Assembly: GCF_030272615.1 (NCBI RefSeq)
Contig: NC_081410.1
Span: 116,633,140-116,697,139, forward strand
Reading direction: 5' to 3'
DNA from: Cryptomeria japonica
Lineage: Eukaryota > Streptophyta > Pinopsida > Cupressales > Cupressaceae
Length of the DNA stretch: 64,000 nt
How positions within the stretch are numbered: position 1 is the stretch's first letter; every line of letters begins with the position of its first letter. Below the pieces are notes generated by a model. It made no database searches. It was given only the letters and a program-made list of their open reading frames with translations, and was not told the origin of the DNA. Shown here one piece after another: positions 1 through 11,800 of this stretch. Made by a program: the position numbers and the translations under genes.

Positions 1-1800
1 AATGGATATCTTGTAGTATGTGTAAAGGAGATCCTTAGAGGAGAAGAGATCTTTGTACAAAAAACACCTATCCCCGAGAGGAATTGTCTTAGACAAATAT
101 AACATCTTCTAGAATAAGACAAAGAAGAGAATAAGAATGCCATACTTCCTTCTTTTGCGAGGTGAAAGTGATTCTTAATGAAGGATGACGCTCTTTTTAA
201 CCCAATTGGGAGAGTGAATTCATTATAGATGTATTTTACCAAGTGCAAAAGAGGTTGTAGTCAAGGACTTACACCCCTTGAACAAACAACAACAAATGCG
301 TACAAGGCATAACATCAAGTAATAAAGTCCACACCATCCACAAAATAGGAAAAAGTGGATCCTTAGATAAAAATAAGGAAAGATCATTGCCTCCCAAGGA
401 TAAGGACAATGAGAAGGACTTACACAATCTTCTAGAGAGAGATTTGGACATAAGCAAAAGAAGAGATGTATGAAATCATTCTTGTCCCCATAGGAACAAG
501 AAAATTAGGCTATTTAACATGATCCCAAATTTAACATTTTGTCTATTTAACATGAAACCTCCCTTAGGGTTGAATTTAATGTCCAAAACCTCCCCCCTTG
601 AAGCTTTAATGCATGTTATTTTTGACCCATAATCAGAGGAAAAGCAAGTCTTAGGAATGAAATCATTCGCGGTGATCTCTGGTTTGATTTCATAGATTGA
701 GTGATTTGTAATAATTTTAATGGGAACCAATGTTGATTTACCTATCTCAATATTGGCTAAAATATTGATATCAGAGGATTCCAGGTAGTTATCCTCCAAA
801 CCCTCGAAACCTCCTAAAAATTCTCCTAGTTTTTTAAGGATCTCTTTATGGATTAATTCAACCAGCATGTTAGGGAGTCGAATCCACTTTGGAACCCTAA
901 TTTTCTCGACATATTTAGGGGAGAAATTAGGTTTCCAATTGAAAAATTTAAAACAGTAACCCTTAAAAAATCTTTGATTATTTTAAAGTAAATTCTCTTT
1001 AAGATCCCCAGTGTTGCAATTGATAAATAAAAAATTGTTTTCTAAGTTCATGATACTTATCTGGTTTCCCGTGAGGGATTTCAGCCATTGCTGAATCTCC
1101 GAGGATAGGACGCCATAATCGAACCATTTGCCAAAGAGCCTGCGAGCGTTGTAACAATCCCATAATTCATTAGTATGATTATTACTTATAATCATAATAT
1201 TATCTGTATTGAAGACCGGCAGCTTCTGAAAGTTAGGAGGGCCATACTTGGGGAAGATCTCCTCCCTTGTTCTGGTAAAAGAAACTGGATTATATGAAGA
1301 GGGTTTTCTAACCCCAAGTGTGGTTCTGTTAGCCTTCGAAGCCATGTGTCCCTGGAACTTCGACAGAGTCTCGGGCCATAAGATAGGAGAACTTTTTTTG
1401 TAAGGGCAACCCAAAGTTGATCTATCTCTTGAGAGAAAGAGGGGCGTCTGCTTTTTCTGAGTTAAAGTGGATTTCTGATTTATATAGGGAGACCTTGCCC
1501 TACTCATAGGATGAAGCCGAGAGTTCTTCGCCAAAGAAGCTGAGGGGGCTTCTGAAAAAGGTAGACGATCGGACAACGCCCCCAGGGCTCGTCTGCTGAT
1601 ATCATTAAGCTTTAAAGTAGTTAGGTTAGCCCCTGTAGCTTCAGGGATTAGGGCATTTAGACCATTCTCCAAGCGTATGTCTATAAATTGTTCTTCCAGA
1701 GGAGCAAAACTGTTCTTCCATCGCCTGAGATGCCTCCCGGACCCTTGTAAAAATCTCTAAGGTTTCGCAGGGGGGTTTCTGCTTTTCGCAGTTATATTTG
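1..1800 (-). mobile_element. LINE A, 5' part of an L1-type element (runs off the left edge)
   Basis: A minus-strand LINE fragment with a DUF4283-like ORF1 at 476-1672. The 5' end is placed near 1800, where coding-like, moderately GC-rich sequence gives way to AT-rich DNA. Bases 1-475 continue the element but show no clear domain. ORF2 (endonuclease and RT) would lie left of the window if the copy is complete. No target duplication can be seen because one end is missing. Confidence 0.6.
476..1672 (-). pseudogene. LINE A ORF1 (DUF4283-like RNA-binding protein), broken
   Basis: Two reading-frame pieces, 983-1672 and 476-868, together resemble plant LINE ORF1. The first has a Ser/Lys/Pro-rich N-terminus followed by a segment with RRLFGKWFDYG and EIQQWLKSL, which looks like the start of a DUF4283 fold. 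The second, with NMLVELIHKEILKKLGEF and DINILANIEIGKSTLVPIK, looks like its C-terminal half. In this family ORF1 binds LINE RNA and forms the transposition RNP. A frameshift or stop around 870-980 separates the pieces. The 1672 start uses TTG; an ATG lies upstream near 1718 in another frame, so the true N-terminus is probably frameshifted. No zinc knuckle is visible. Domain assignment is from pattern recognition only. Confidence 0.55.
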
Positions 1801-2739
1801 TTATTCTTATTTTTTCCATTCTATTTTTTCATCAAATCCACAAAGTTGTATTCTTATTTTTCATTTATTTAATAAATAAATAAATTATCAAACTTCTGAT
1901 TTAAATTCTACTATAAATTTGTCGACAGAACAACAACTAAAAAAAAGAAAAACCCTTGAATCTTCTTGAAATGAGCTAAATTTTTCAGGAAAAATGAAAC
2001 TTTATCTTACCGAAAGAAAAAACCAAACCATTAACTATTGTTAAAACTTTCATAAAACTAAAAATAATAATAGAACACGACAACAATAATAAACAAAGAA
2101 AATAAACAAACAGTCAAAAAATTCAATGATGCATTTAAATCTAATTTTCATCTGAATCCTTTTTTGTCCTCTACTTCTTGAAAATCTAAGTTTTTCTTCT
2201 TTTGTAATTGAAGGTAAATAAACAAACTTTGTCGCTTTAAATAAAGCATAAACAAAATGTTCTAAATATAGAATGAATTTATCTATTTGAATGCTTGGAA
2301 ATGTCTTTTTTATAATTGACAATTATGCATTACATATTAGATATCTAACTTGTTACAATACTATTATTTTTATATAAATTATTTAATTTATTTTAATTTA
2401 AGTTATTTAATTTAATTTAGATCATTTTGATTTAAGTTATTTAATATAGTTTTATTTAAATTATTTAATTTCATGCATTAATAGTTGGATATAGTTGAAA
2501 TAAATTAAATATTAAACAAATTGTAACTTGTTACAATACTACATATGCAATTTATTTTAATTTAAGTTATTTAATTATTTTAATGTAAGTTATTTAATTT
2601 ATTTTTATTTAAGCTATTTAATTTAATTTAGATTATTTTAATTTAATTTTAATTAATTTAAATTGTTTAATTTAATTTTTTATTTTATTTTATTTACATC
2701 AATTAATAAAATCTAGTAAATATTATATTGATTTCTATT
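1801..2739. other. AT-rich spacer
   Basis: Low-complexity DNA rich in ATTTAATTTA-type words, strongest at 2340-2710. A short open frame on the minus strand at 2050-2322 has no recognisable content. I see no gene. Confidence 0.6.
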
Positions 2740-2754
2740 TATATATAGAGATTT
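2740..2754. repeat. Probable target-site duplication of LINE B (3' side)
   Basis: The 15 bases just before the LINE B poly(T) (poly(A) on the minus strand) match 17934-17949, beyond the 5' end of LINE B, except for a 2-base indel (ATATATA then GAGATTT). This fits a decayed target-site duplication. The sequence is AT-rich, so chance similarity is possible. Confidence 0.45.
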
Positions 2755-3242
2755 TTTTTTGATCGGTAATATTTGTATTTTATTTATTTAGAACTAAACA
2801 ATACAACTTCAACAAGATAATAAACTATCAAGAAGTTCCCTAAAACCATCCACAAAAATTTGTCCAACCCACCCACCCAAAAAACTGGAATTTTAGAACC
2901 AGTAACCAGCGCTCACACTAAACCCACACCCCCATGCTACGAGTATGAAAAAACTACATATTACATCTTGCCATTCAAATTTTAGGCAAATTCTGCTTAA
3001 AATATACTAAACAGAAACCAGTATGTTTAAGTTTTCCAACTAAAATTTTGACTGAACCAAAAAAAAGCAGAGGAAATTGGCACCTAGAGGTACCATTGCT
3101 TGCTATGACCAATTCATCTCTCTTCCTTCACATCTCTTGTAGCTGAGGCACTCGATTCACCAGCCACCCTAAGTCAGCGAGAGCCTCCTCTTCCCACATG
3201 TGGAACTCCTATCCTTCCTTCTGCATCCTTGTCCGCTGCCCC

Positions 3243-3880
3243 TCATGAGACTAGTTTTATTGACTTGTCGTCATGTCCACCCTCTACATCACCCCTCGCA
3301 TGTTTTGCCAATTCTGCAGATAATCTCCTCGTTATCGGCCTCCTAAGGCTCCATTCCTCCACCACGCTCTCTGCACCCTCCTGCCTAATCTCATCTTCAA
3401 TGTCCACAATTTGGACAAAAATTAGCAGCCCTTCCCATCCTCGCTCCACATCATCCTTGAAGCATGCTCTGGCTTCATCACGATGACGAAGAATTGAATA
3501 CGCGAATGTCTCACTCTCAATTCCTCATTCTCCTTTGAGATACCTTCTGTGAGGTTAAAACCCCATCCTAGCACTGCCCACTCCAGTAGGGACTCCAAAT
3601 TTAATAGGTACTCTCTTGGAACAATTCTCTGCAAGACTTTCCTCATATCTGCACAAGTATGTCCCAACTCCAAACCCCACGCCATAAGGAGCGAGTATAT
3701 GTCTTCTCTGCACCTATAACAGTGGTCGATAACAACCACCTCTTCTCCTAAAACCAACTGAATTGCTTTCAAGAGTAGAGGGTCCTTAGCCAGAAACATT
3801 TTCTCGAGCTTCTTGGGAGGGACAGGTCCTCAAAAAGCCAACATAAGCTTGGAGAATTCCAAAGTGAAGTTCGCTTCCAT
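3243..3880 (-). pseudogene. LINE B third ORF downstream of RNase H (unknown function)
   Basis: A protein-like frame starts at an ATG at 3880 (MEANFTLEFSKLMLAF), has a TGA after 16 codons, then stays open to 3422 with segments such as ILDREYL-like helices, LLNLESLLEWAVLGWGF and ISKENEELRVRHSRIQFF. It continues in another frame at 3243-3449 with a charged stretch (IVDIEDEIRQEG, AELAKHARGDVEGG). It lies about 290 bases beyond the RNase H region. I do not recognise a domain. LINE D, E and G carry ORFs in the same place. Similarity of this copy to E and G is at most weak (a YR...SLL...LESLL pattern). It could be a LINE ORF3 or captured host sequence. Confidence 0.4.
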
Positions 3881-4169
3881 TTTTGAGCTTGCTAAAAGTT
3901 ACGGAAATTTTTTATGAAACCTGATTTAAATTTGGTTTCACCAACTTGCCAAACCTATTCATTACCTATGCAGACATTACAAAATTGGCATTTAATGCAT
4001 AACACTCCACCATCGCTGCCAATTCAAAGCATGTCATTGTAACTGCTCATTAACTCAACATTGCGCAGGAAAAAGTCGGCTTTTGACAAGAAATTTGAAA
4101 TGTTTGTCGTACCAACTTGGCAAGCGATCTTAGCTCCATTTAACAGTTTCTTTTCTGCTATTCCACCAC

Positions 4170-5768
4170 CTCACCTACCCTAGCCCGAGACCACATGCAT
4201 CATTTGACAACCCATCCGCAATAGTATTTCCATCTCTTTTCACATGCGAGATGCAATAATTTTTGAAAGCTTTCAGTTTTTCACTTATATTATTTACATA
4301 TTTGTTCAATTTCTAGCATGATGTATGGCCTCTAACTAGAGCCTGAACAACAATTTGGGAATCAGCCTCTAGGTGTAACTTCGTCACCTTCATATTTGTT
4401 GCTAAATCAACTGCTAGTAAAGCCGCCTAAACTTCCACCTCATTATTATTGCCATCTTAAAGTCTTCTAGGACCCGTACATATGATCTTTCCATCATCAT
4501 CACAGGCCACACATCCCGCACCTGAAATCCCTGGATTGCCTTTTGAAGCTCCATCAAAATTTATTTTCACCCACCCCTTCTCTGGTTTTGACCACTTTAC
4601 TGTCTCTTCATCCAAAGGGTCAATTAAAGGATTAACCCTAGGGAACCGATGAACGGGTCTAAGTTTGATAAGAGGCCACCTAGCAAGAATTAAGCTATCT
4701 ATCAAACTATATGGGTGTTTCACAAAGTTATGATTGACTGTTGCTGATGAAACAATTTCAAAAATAGCCCGCTCTACTCTCCCACACAATCTGTCAAGCC
4801 CTTCCCACTTATCTTGAAAGATTCTCCTATTTCTCTCCTTCGACAATTCCCAGATTATCATAGAAGGCGATATTGTCCATACACTCGAAAGACCAGATTT
4901 GCACTTTTCTTCAACCCAACTCTCGAGGAGGTTAGTAATATTATCTCGAAGAGGTAATGACCATCCTAACTTTCTCAAAATAAACCTCCACACTCCTTGA
5001 GCCAAATCACATTTTAATAGCAGATGATCTAATGATTCCTCATATTTTTTGCACATGACACATTGAAAAGACCTGTTGAAACCCAAACACAACATCCTAT
5101 CTCCTGTCAGAATCCTCCTCTTCAAAACTAGCTAGGTAAATACTCCCACCTTTGGGAGACACTTAGAGCTCCAACATAGTTGGGGAGGCCAGTTCGGTTG
5201 GATGTTTGCATTCTTAATAATATTATACCCAATTTTAACTGAATATGCACCTAATTTTGACCCACACCATTTGATGGCATCTTCCTTTATGTTAAGAGCT
5301 GGGGAGTATTCATCCAGAATATTTTTAAGGCAACTCTTCTATTGAGGAGACAAAGAAAAATCCTCCATATTTTTCCATTGCCAAGCCTCAATTCCATTGG
5401 ACCGCTCTGCTTGTACATAATCCTTAACTGTAGTTCCCCAAATGTCCTCAGTAACTTGTTTAATACTATCAATGTTCTCCCTCAAATATAGAGCTGGTCT
5501 ACCATCCCAAGAATCTGTCCAAAACTTGGCTTTCTCCCCATTCCCTACTTGCCAAGTCATGTGTTCTGTGATCAGTTTCTTGCAAGATAAAAGGAAGTTC
5601 CAGATTGCTAAGCCTTGGGGAGGTTCACGAATAGTAAAAATCTTCTCAGCCTCTAATGAATCCAGGTACTTATGTTTGAGGATCTGAACCAATTTATGGT
5701 CCAACTTTGCATACATCTACCAAATCAATTTTGCTCCTAAGGATTCATTTAGAGAACACCACTTCCTC
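4170..5768 (-). pseudogene. LINE B ORF2, C-terminal part (zf-RVT and RNase H)
   Basis: This is the 3' portion of ORF2, cut from the rest by LTR-RT1. Frame 5339-5716 holds the post-RT connector (VGNGEKAKFWTDSWDG, a signature of plant LINEs). Frame 4457-5125 holds a zf-RVT-like segment (RILTGDRM, CVMCKK, LDHLLLKCDLAQGVWRF) and the start of RNase H (INFDGASKGNPGISGAG). Past a stop, about 4457-4170 continues RNase H with NNEVEV, EADSQIV and RDGNTIADGLSN, so the catalytic Asp, Glu, Asp and Asp positions are all traceable. RNase H would degrade the RNA strand after target-primed reverse transcription. Several in-frame stops inactivate the copy. Confidence 0.8.
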
Positions 5769-5773
5769 AGACC
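5769..5773. repeat. Target-site duplication of LTR-RT1 (left copy, AGACC)
   Basis: AGACC here is repeated at 13696-13700, directly outside the two LTR ends. A 5-bp duplication is what retroviral-type integrases make. It lies in the LINE B coding sequence, so LTR-RT1 inserted after LINE B. Confidence 0.95.
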
Positions 5774-5832
5774 TGTTACTACTTATCAAGTTGCCATTAG
5801 TTTTTATATTCAAAGTCATACTATATACTCTA

Positions 5833-5900
5833 GTCGGTTAACACTATCGAATCATGCAGTCGGTATACATTGAGAAGTCGGTACGCATAGTCTAGTCGGT
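5833..5900 (+). promoter_or_regulatory. Cluster of four GTCGGT motifs in U3 (DRE/CRT core on the minus strand)
   Basis: GTCGGT occurs at 5833, 5859, 5877 and 5895, spaced 26, 18 and 18 bases. Its complement, ACCGAC, is the core of the plant dehydration-responsive/C-repeat element bound by DREB/CBF factors. Several ACCGAG or decayed variants follow downstream in the same U3. A role in stress-induced transcription is inferred only. Confidence 0.4.
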
Positions 5901-6225
5901 TACAGAGGAAAGCAGTCACACAACATAGTATACACCGAGCTATCTATCGAGTATCTTTTTATGTCTACCCAGCAACAAAGATGACACATCGAGTTGATAT
6001 ACACCAAGTGAAACATGTTACCAGATACATTGAACCTGGACATGCATATGAAAACATGTTACAAGATCGAGGCACATCTAACCATTATCACATTGGAAAT
6101 TGCACCAGAAGATTGTGTATGATTTTGAGACCAATCTAACCAATGAAATATTTTTTATAGTTATTCATTCGAGTAATCATGTTTGTAAGATCGAAGCAAT
6201 GAATTAGATCACCGTCTTAAGAGAT

Positions 6226-6236
6226 CTATTTATACA
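6226..6236 (+). promoter_or_regulatory. TATA-like box of the 5' LTR
   Basis: CTATTTATACA lies about 450 bases into the LTR and is preserved in the other LTRs (for example near 31321). It fits a core promoter with transcription starting about 30 bases downstream. Confidence 0.5.
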
Positions 6237-6558
6237 GCATGAGTTAAGGGTGTATATGTGTGTAAGAAGACTGTTACAAAGACATAGAGGTCACGGAGAA
6301 GGTTTTCAGAGAACAGTCGAAGAACAGAGTAAATAGAAGGGTTTATCAAGTTACTATATGGGTTACCGAGGTATGCTATAAGTAAGGTAATCTATTCTAA
6401 GCACATAGAATCTATTATAACATTTTAGATGTAAAGTTGCAGATATTTGTAATGATTTTATTGTAATATTGTGAAGTTGAAAGAGAAACCTTTAACAGGG
6501 TAAAAGACTCTAATCAAGTCTATAAATTGTAAAGCCTCTAACTAGGTGCAACATTCAG

Positions 6559-6564
6559 AATAAA
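6559..6564 (+). terminator. Polyadenylation signal AATAAA in the LTR
   Basis: AATAAA downstream of the TATA-like box, conserved in the other LTR copies. In the 3' LTR it would direct cleavage of the genomic RNA. Confidence 0.45.
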
Positions 6565-6924
6565 TGTTGTAAAATCCTTTAGCAAGGTAGATCTAATAGA
6601 TCTTTTTACTCCTAATAGGGTAAGCTATCAGAAATAGCTAAATTGTAGCTCTAACCGAGCACTCTTTATTATTGCAGTAGTGAAGTTGTGGGTGCCATCC
6701 CCACCTCAATTTTTCTCTCTAACCAAGAGTTTCTGCGTAACCAAAATATATGTGTTATGGAGTGAATCATGTATGATTGTTATCTTTTTGTTTTAACTTT
6801 GTTTTATGTTACTGCACTATTCTGTTTATGCATAACAGTAAAGTTATTATTCAAGAAAAGTTTTGAAGTACTGATTCACCCCTCCCCTCTCAGTACATTA
6901 GCTTTCCATATTGGGCCTAACAAT

Positions 6925-6936
6925 TGGTATCAGAGC
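6925..6936 (+). other. Primer-binding site (initiator tRNA-Met)
   Basis: TGGTATCAGAGC lies two bases after the 5' LTR end. It is the standard plant PBS, complementary to the 3' end of initiator tRNA-Met, and primes minus-strand cDNA synthesis. The same site follows the LTR-RT2 5' LTR. Confidence 0.95.
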
Positions 6937-6984
6937 TTCAATCTTGGAAAAGGGTTTAACTACCTAAAGAGAAAGATCCTATCA

Positions 6985-8316
6985 ATGGAAGGCTACAAAC
7001 AATCTCAGAGGATTGTGTATCTGCAAGAAGACCTGGATCATGCTAATCAAGTGATTGCAGACATGCAAAGGCAAATGCAAAAATCTCTGAAAGTAAGAAG
7101 AAGAATATCTAATGATTTGCAGTATTCTCAAGAGTTAGTGGAACAAATTGAGACATCATCTAAGAATATTATATCTGAAGAGACTGAAGAAATGATTGGG
7201 GTATTGAAAGAAAAGAACAAAGCATTGGCTGATCAACTAAAAGCAATGAAAAGAGAACATGAACATTTCATCACATAAATGACTGAAAATCTAGATGCAT
7301 TAAGGACAACTGAGGACAAAATAAGAAATCTAGATAGAGAGAAACAACAACTTGAAGTCTTAGTATTTGATAAAAATGATGAAATCATAAGGTTGACTAG
7401 GATTCAACAAAATATGACAAATCAACTAGGTTATGCACATCATGAAGCAATTCTAAAGAATGATGAAAATCAAGCATTGAAACTCGAAGTATCAAGGTTG
7501 ACCGATGAACTTGAAACAGAGAAGAAATCCAAAGAAACACCGAAGAAGAGTTATGAAGCATCAAAGATGTTGGATGAGCAATTGAATACAAGAAGACCCA
7601 ACAAAGACACAGGATTCGGTTACAAAGGAATTCATACTACCGAGAGAGGAGAATCATCAAAGCAAGCTAGAAACAGGAATACCATCAAAAGAAAGAATCC
7701 TATTTGCTACTACTGTGGAAATCAAGGTCATACTGCCAACATGTGCCAAATCAGAAAAGGTAAGCAACTAAATATCACTAAGTCCAATGGTTATTGTTAC
7801 AATTGCAATAAATATGGTCACACATTTAACCAATGTAGGACAAGGTCTGTTAACAACTATCAAAAGGCAAAATACAAAGGGTTTTGTAGAAACTGCAATA
7901 GATATGGACATAGTACTGAGAAGTGCTGGCTTAAGAAAAATAACTACATGTGGTTTGCACACCGAGCAAACACTAGAGGTTACCGAACTTACACAGATTC
8001 TTACCGACAATATGCAGCAGTACCATGGGATTACAATACAAGGATATGGTGCGAATGTTGTGGAAGATATGGACATATTAGTGCCAATTGTTTTATAAGG
8101 TTTGGAATGAACAACCGAAGATCATGGAGAAATCCTGGTATGGCATGTTTTCATTGTCACAAAGTTGACCATTTAGCTGGAGATTGCAGAGATCAACCTA
8201 GAGGAGACACTGAAGAAATAAAAGAGAAATAAAAGATGATTTGGAAAAAGAAGGAAATCATGTCAAATGAAGAAAGAACCTTACCTACTAAGTTAGGTGC
8301 ACCTATTCCAAATTAA
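6985..8316 (+). pseudogene. LTR-RT1 Gag-like ORF: coiled coil plus five CCHC zinc knuckles
   Basis: The start is the ATG at 6985 (MEGYKQSQRIVYLQEDLDHA), shared with LTR-RT2; an open frame reaching back into the LTR is incidental. Residues up to about 210 form a long heptad-rich coiled coil, presumably for assembly. At 7705-8187 come five CCHC knuckles: CYYCGNQGHTANMC, CYNCNKYGHTFNQC, CRNCNRYGHSTEKC, CECCGRYGHISANC and CFHCHKVDHLAGDC, the last with Asp in place of the usual Gly. Most plant Gag proteins have one or two. Knuckles bind and package genomic RNA. In-frame TAA codons at 7276 and 8230, both sense in LTR-RT2, break this copy; the frame ends at 8316. No protease follows. The assignment to Gag rests on position and knuckles. 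Confidence 0.8.
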
Positions 8317-8859
8317 TCAGAAAAGGTATGAAGGGACTGCATCCTCTGAAGGTTAAAATCATAACAATTCCTATTATGTACTAAATTCAAAATCTGCATA
8401 GTCAAGATGCATTAGTAAGTTTGAAATTCTATCAAAAGTACTTTACAGGAAACCTATCAAGTCGGTGAATACAGGAAGCCTGTCAAGTCGGTAAATGAAG
8501 GAAATTTGGTTACTTGGTTAAAACAAAAAAGAGAGTAAATTAGTTAAAAGGTGAACTGAGTGCATTTAATATCTTTAAACTAACCTGCACGGAGCCCGAT
8601 AAGGTATTTTGTGTACTTAAAAGCATTTTCGTGGTCATTTACACTTACCAAGTTTTTGAAAGAGCAGAGCAGAGCGATTCCAAGATGATCAAACCTCATT
8701 CTAAGTGAATTCAAGGTATTTACATCAAATCTCATCACACTGTTAAGCTAGCTTACCGATCTTATCAAATTGTTATTATCTGCTAAGTGTGAAGCATCTG
8801 TCGTTTGTAAACCGTCAAACCCTAAGGATAGTTTGCTAAGTTTTTACCTGAAATCTACA
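8317..8859 (+). other. LTR-RT1 spacer between the two ORFs
   Basis: About 540 bases without a convincing frame, containing two more GTCGGT words near 8460-8490. It is conserved in LTR-RT2 (33482-34002), so it is part of the family and may hold a leader or promoter for the second ORF. Confidence 0.5.
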
Positions 8860-11800
8860 GTGGCGCCCAAGATCCAAGATCCCATAGTTGTCAAGAATGT
8901 AGAGAAGCCCTCACTGAAATACACGTTGACTCCTAAAGTTGCCTCTGAACCGGATGACAAAACCGCCTTTTCACTCATCCCAGATCGAGTCTTGTTAGTT
9001 GAAGATGTGAGATTCTTCACCAAATGCCGTGTTGAAGAACTCGGTCATGTTGAGAGTAGAGACACCTATGATGAAATATGTACCGATGGTGTATTGAACA
9101 ACAAGTATGAACACATCAAAATTAAAGGATTGACTGAAGCCCTAACTTACCCTCGTGTGTTCAAGCCCCAATGGGTCAAGTTTGTTCTAAGCAGAGTTCA
9201 TGATGATTTCATGTGGCTAGAAGAGCAACCATTCAAAATCACTAAGGAAATCATTCATGTGATCACTGGTTAGCCTATCTATGATCATGCATGAGCTCAA
9301 AAGATGATATCACAGAAGGAACTAATCAACTTAACCAGAGTAGAATCTGATTACAGAGGATTGAAATTGAACAATGTCACTGATGCAGAACTTAAGTTTG
9401 CCATTAGAGTAATCGGTTACTATTTCTTCCAATCTACAAGGGAAAATAGTGTACCCTGTGCCGCAGTTGACATAACTTATAAAATTGTGAAAAAGGGAAT
9501 GAAAATTGACTTATGTGAAGTGTTACTGAAGAACCTGTTTGAGAATCTGAACACAATAAGGAAGCCGAAGAAGAACAACTCGGCAAAGACACTAAAGTTT
9601 GGTTCACTTCTTGTATGCATGTTTTTCTAATTTGAGAAATTCTTTCCATCTGTCGGTAAAGTAGTTTGGGAGCTACACCGACCAATCACCCATCAAATTA
9701 ATGACTTTATCAAGAAGCTAGGTGATAATTTCAATGATATAATGGATGATTATTTCAGTAAATTTCAGGAGAAAATGCACAATAGGTACCGGATTCCACC
9801 CCAGCTGGTAGAGAAATATAAAGATGATATATTCTTTGAGGTAGACATCAATTACTATTATGTGAATGTTGTGGAACCAAGGACTCAATCTTTGCCACCT
9901 ATGGGTTACAAGATTGACTTTGATATCACACAACAACAAATTGATGCATATCTTACATTACCAAGGCATGCTACCAAGGTGAGGTATGGAACCTATGAAG
10001 AGGTGAAGGGAAAAGTAAAAATGAGCATTGTAGTACCCAAGGCTACAAGAAAAGCAACAAAGATGATAAAGGTTTTAATAGAGAAATTCAGATAAGATTC
10101 TTCCTCCACACCTGTCAAAGGCACTCTTGCCATCACCGAAGAGGAATCTGAAGCTGAAGAGGTAGCAATAACATTGAGCACCGAATTGCCTAAGGGTAAA
10201 GTGTTAAAAAGAAAGAAACAAGACACTTCAAAGGCTCTACCGACTCCTCCAACAAAGAGACCTAATACAAGAGCATCAGCTGCATCACCGAGTAAGAAAC
10301 AAAAGAGTGTTACTACTCCCACGGTAACCAAGACCTACAAGAAATCTACTCGGAGACTCATTTTGGCAAAACAGTCTAGTGATACAGAATCTGAGGATGC
10401 CAACAAATTCCAGATTGTCAAGAGCAAGAAGGTAAATATACATAGTGTTGAAAACTTTTGTGCCAATCTGAAAGAATATGGCAGATTTGGTTCTTTTAGA
10501 TATGTCAAGTATGAAACAAGAAATAATGATGAGAAGAGACAAATTGAAGAAGTTGTCATTTGCACACTTCTAAAGTTTCAGCTAGCTCCATTGGAACTAG
10601 TAAAGTCACTTCCAAATGAACTTTACTTGCATATTGATAATAGGTGGAAATATGCAATGGACTCAGAGAAAGAAGTCTAGTCCATCTATTTCCTGATATG
10701 CCTGTAGTAGAAATAAAGGAACATATGGCAACCTACAATTTAAAATTTCTTGTCAAACAAAGAGCCTTAAAACTGATGAATGGGCTATATATTGACGTAG
10801 ATAATGAGACAAAAGCAAAATGGCAGGAAATCTTCAAAACTAAAGATGCCGGTGAACAATCTACAGTTGAAATCATTGATGTTACCGAGCATGATCCTGA
10901 TGTCACTGAGCACGGTCCTGATGTTACCGAACAAGACCTGACTGACACTATTCAAATTGATGAAGATGTCATGGATATAGAGGAACCAGAGCAGGAAATG
11001 ATAGAAGGCACTACATATGCAAAACTTGTATCTAGTGAATCCATTTTAGAACAAGTTCAACCTTATCCACCGATCAATCCACCTATCTCTACCGAAGCTC
11101 CTCAGGATACAACACAAAGCACCGAAGGTCACAAGTCTACAACAGGAGAAGAGACTACTCAAGAATAGACCTCTCAAGCACCGTCGAGCACTGAAAATGT
11201 AGCAGCTGAGACACCCATTACCGAGGCACTAAAAGACACCACAACAACTATAGGAACCGACCAAAGTGTTGCCTCTACCGAGCAACCTACCGAGGGTCAG
11301 CAAGCCTCTCAAGCTATTGTCTTGGTCCAACCGACCAAAGGTAAAGAGAAGAAGGTGAAAAAGCATAGCTTCAAAGTTGATTTATCTAAACCAATAGTGT
11401 TGCCCAATGTGGATATATCAAAATTAAAGGGGAAAGTACTCATTGATTTTGGTGAACTATGCAAAGCAAAGGCCGAACAAGAAAAACAGATGGCCATACA
11501 AAAGAAGAATAAAGCACTTCAGAAGGTGAAGACACTACTATTAGATATGCTACCTACAACTACAGTGTCAACTGATGCAACCATCCACATTCAACTGGAT
11601 GAACTCCTTAATCAAATAGAAACATTCGGAGTTGATGCATCTGAGTATTTGAGCAAGCTCAAAGACAAGGAGCTTACTGCAAAAATGATAGAAGAGGTAC
11701 AAAAAGCTCTAGCTATTGGTAAAGTCAAACTTGTCAAATTCATTGCTAAGTTGTCCCCGCAACTCAAGCATATTCTTTATTTATTTCAGAAACTTTGTAC

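Larger units (their letters stand above)
5774..6922 (+). repeat. LTR-RT1 5' LTR
   Basis: A 1149-bp LTR bounded by the 5-bp inverted ends TGTTA and TAACA. It contains a GTCGGT cluster, a TATA-like box and an AATAAA signal in the order expected for U3, R and U5. It is the same length as the 3' LTR. Confidence 0.95.

Noticed and set aside
3229-3486. Plus-strand 85-codon frame
   Set aside because: Antisense shadow of the LINE B third ORF; Ser/Pro/Leu-rich composition typical of a reverse frame.
6769-6984. Open frame reading from the 5' LTR into the Gag-like ORF
   Set aside because: It crosses the LTR end and PBS; the ATG at 6985 is conserved in LTR-RT2 and follows the PBS, so it is the better start.
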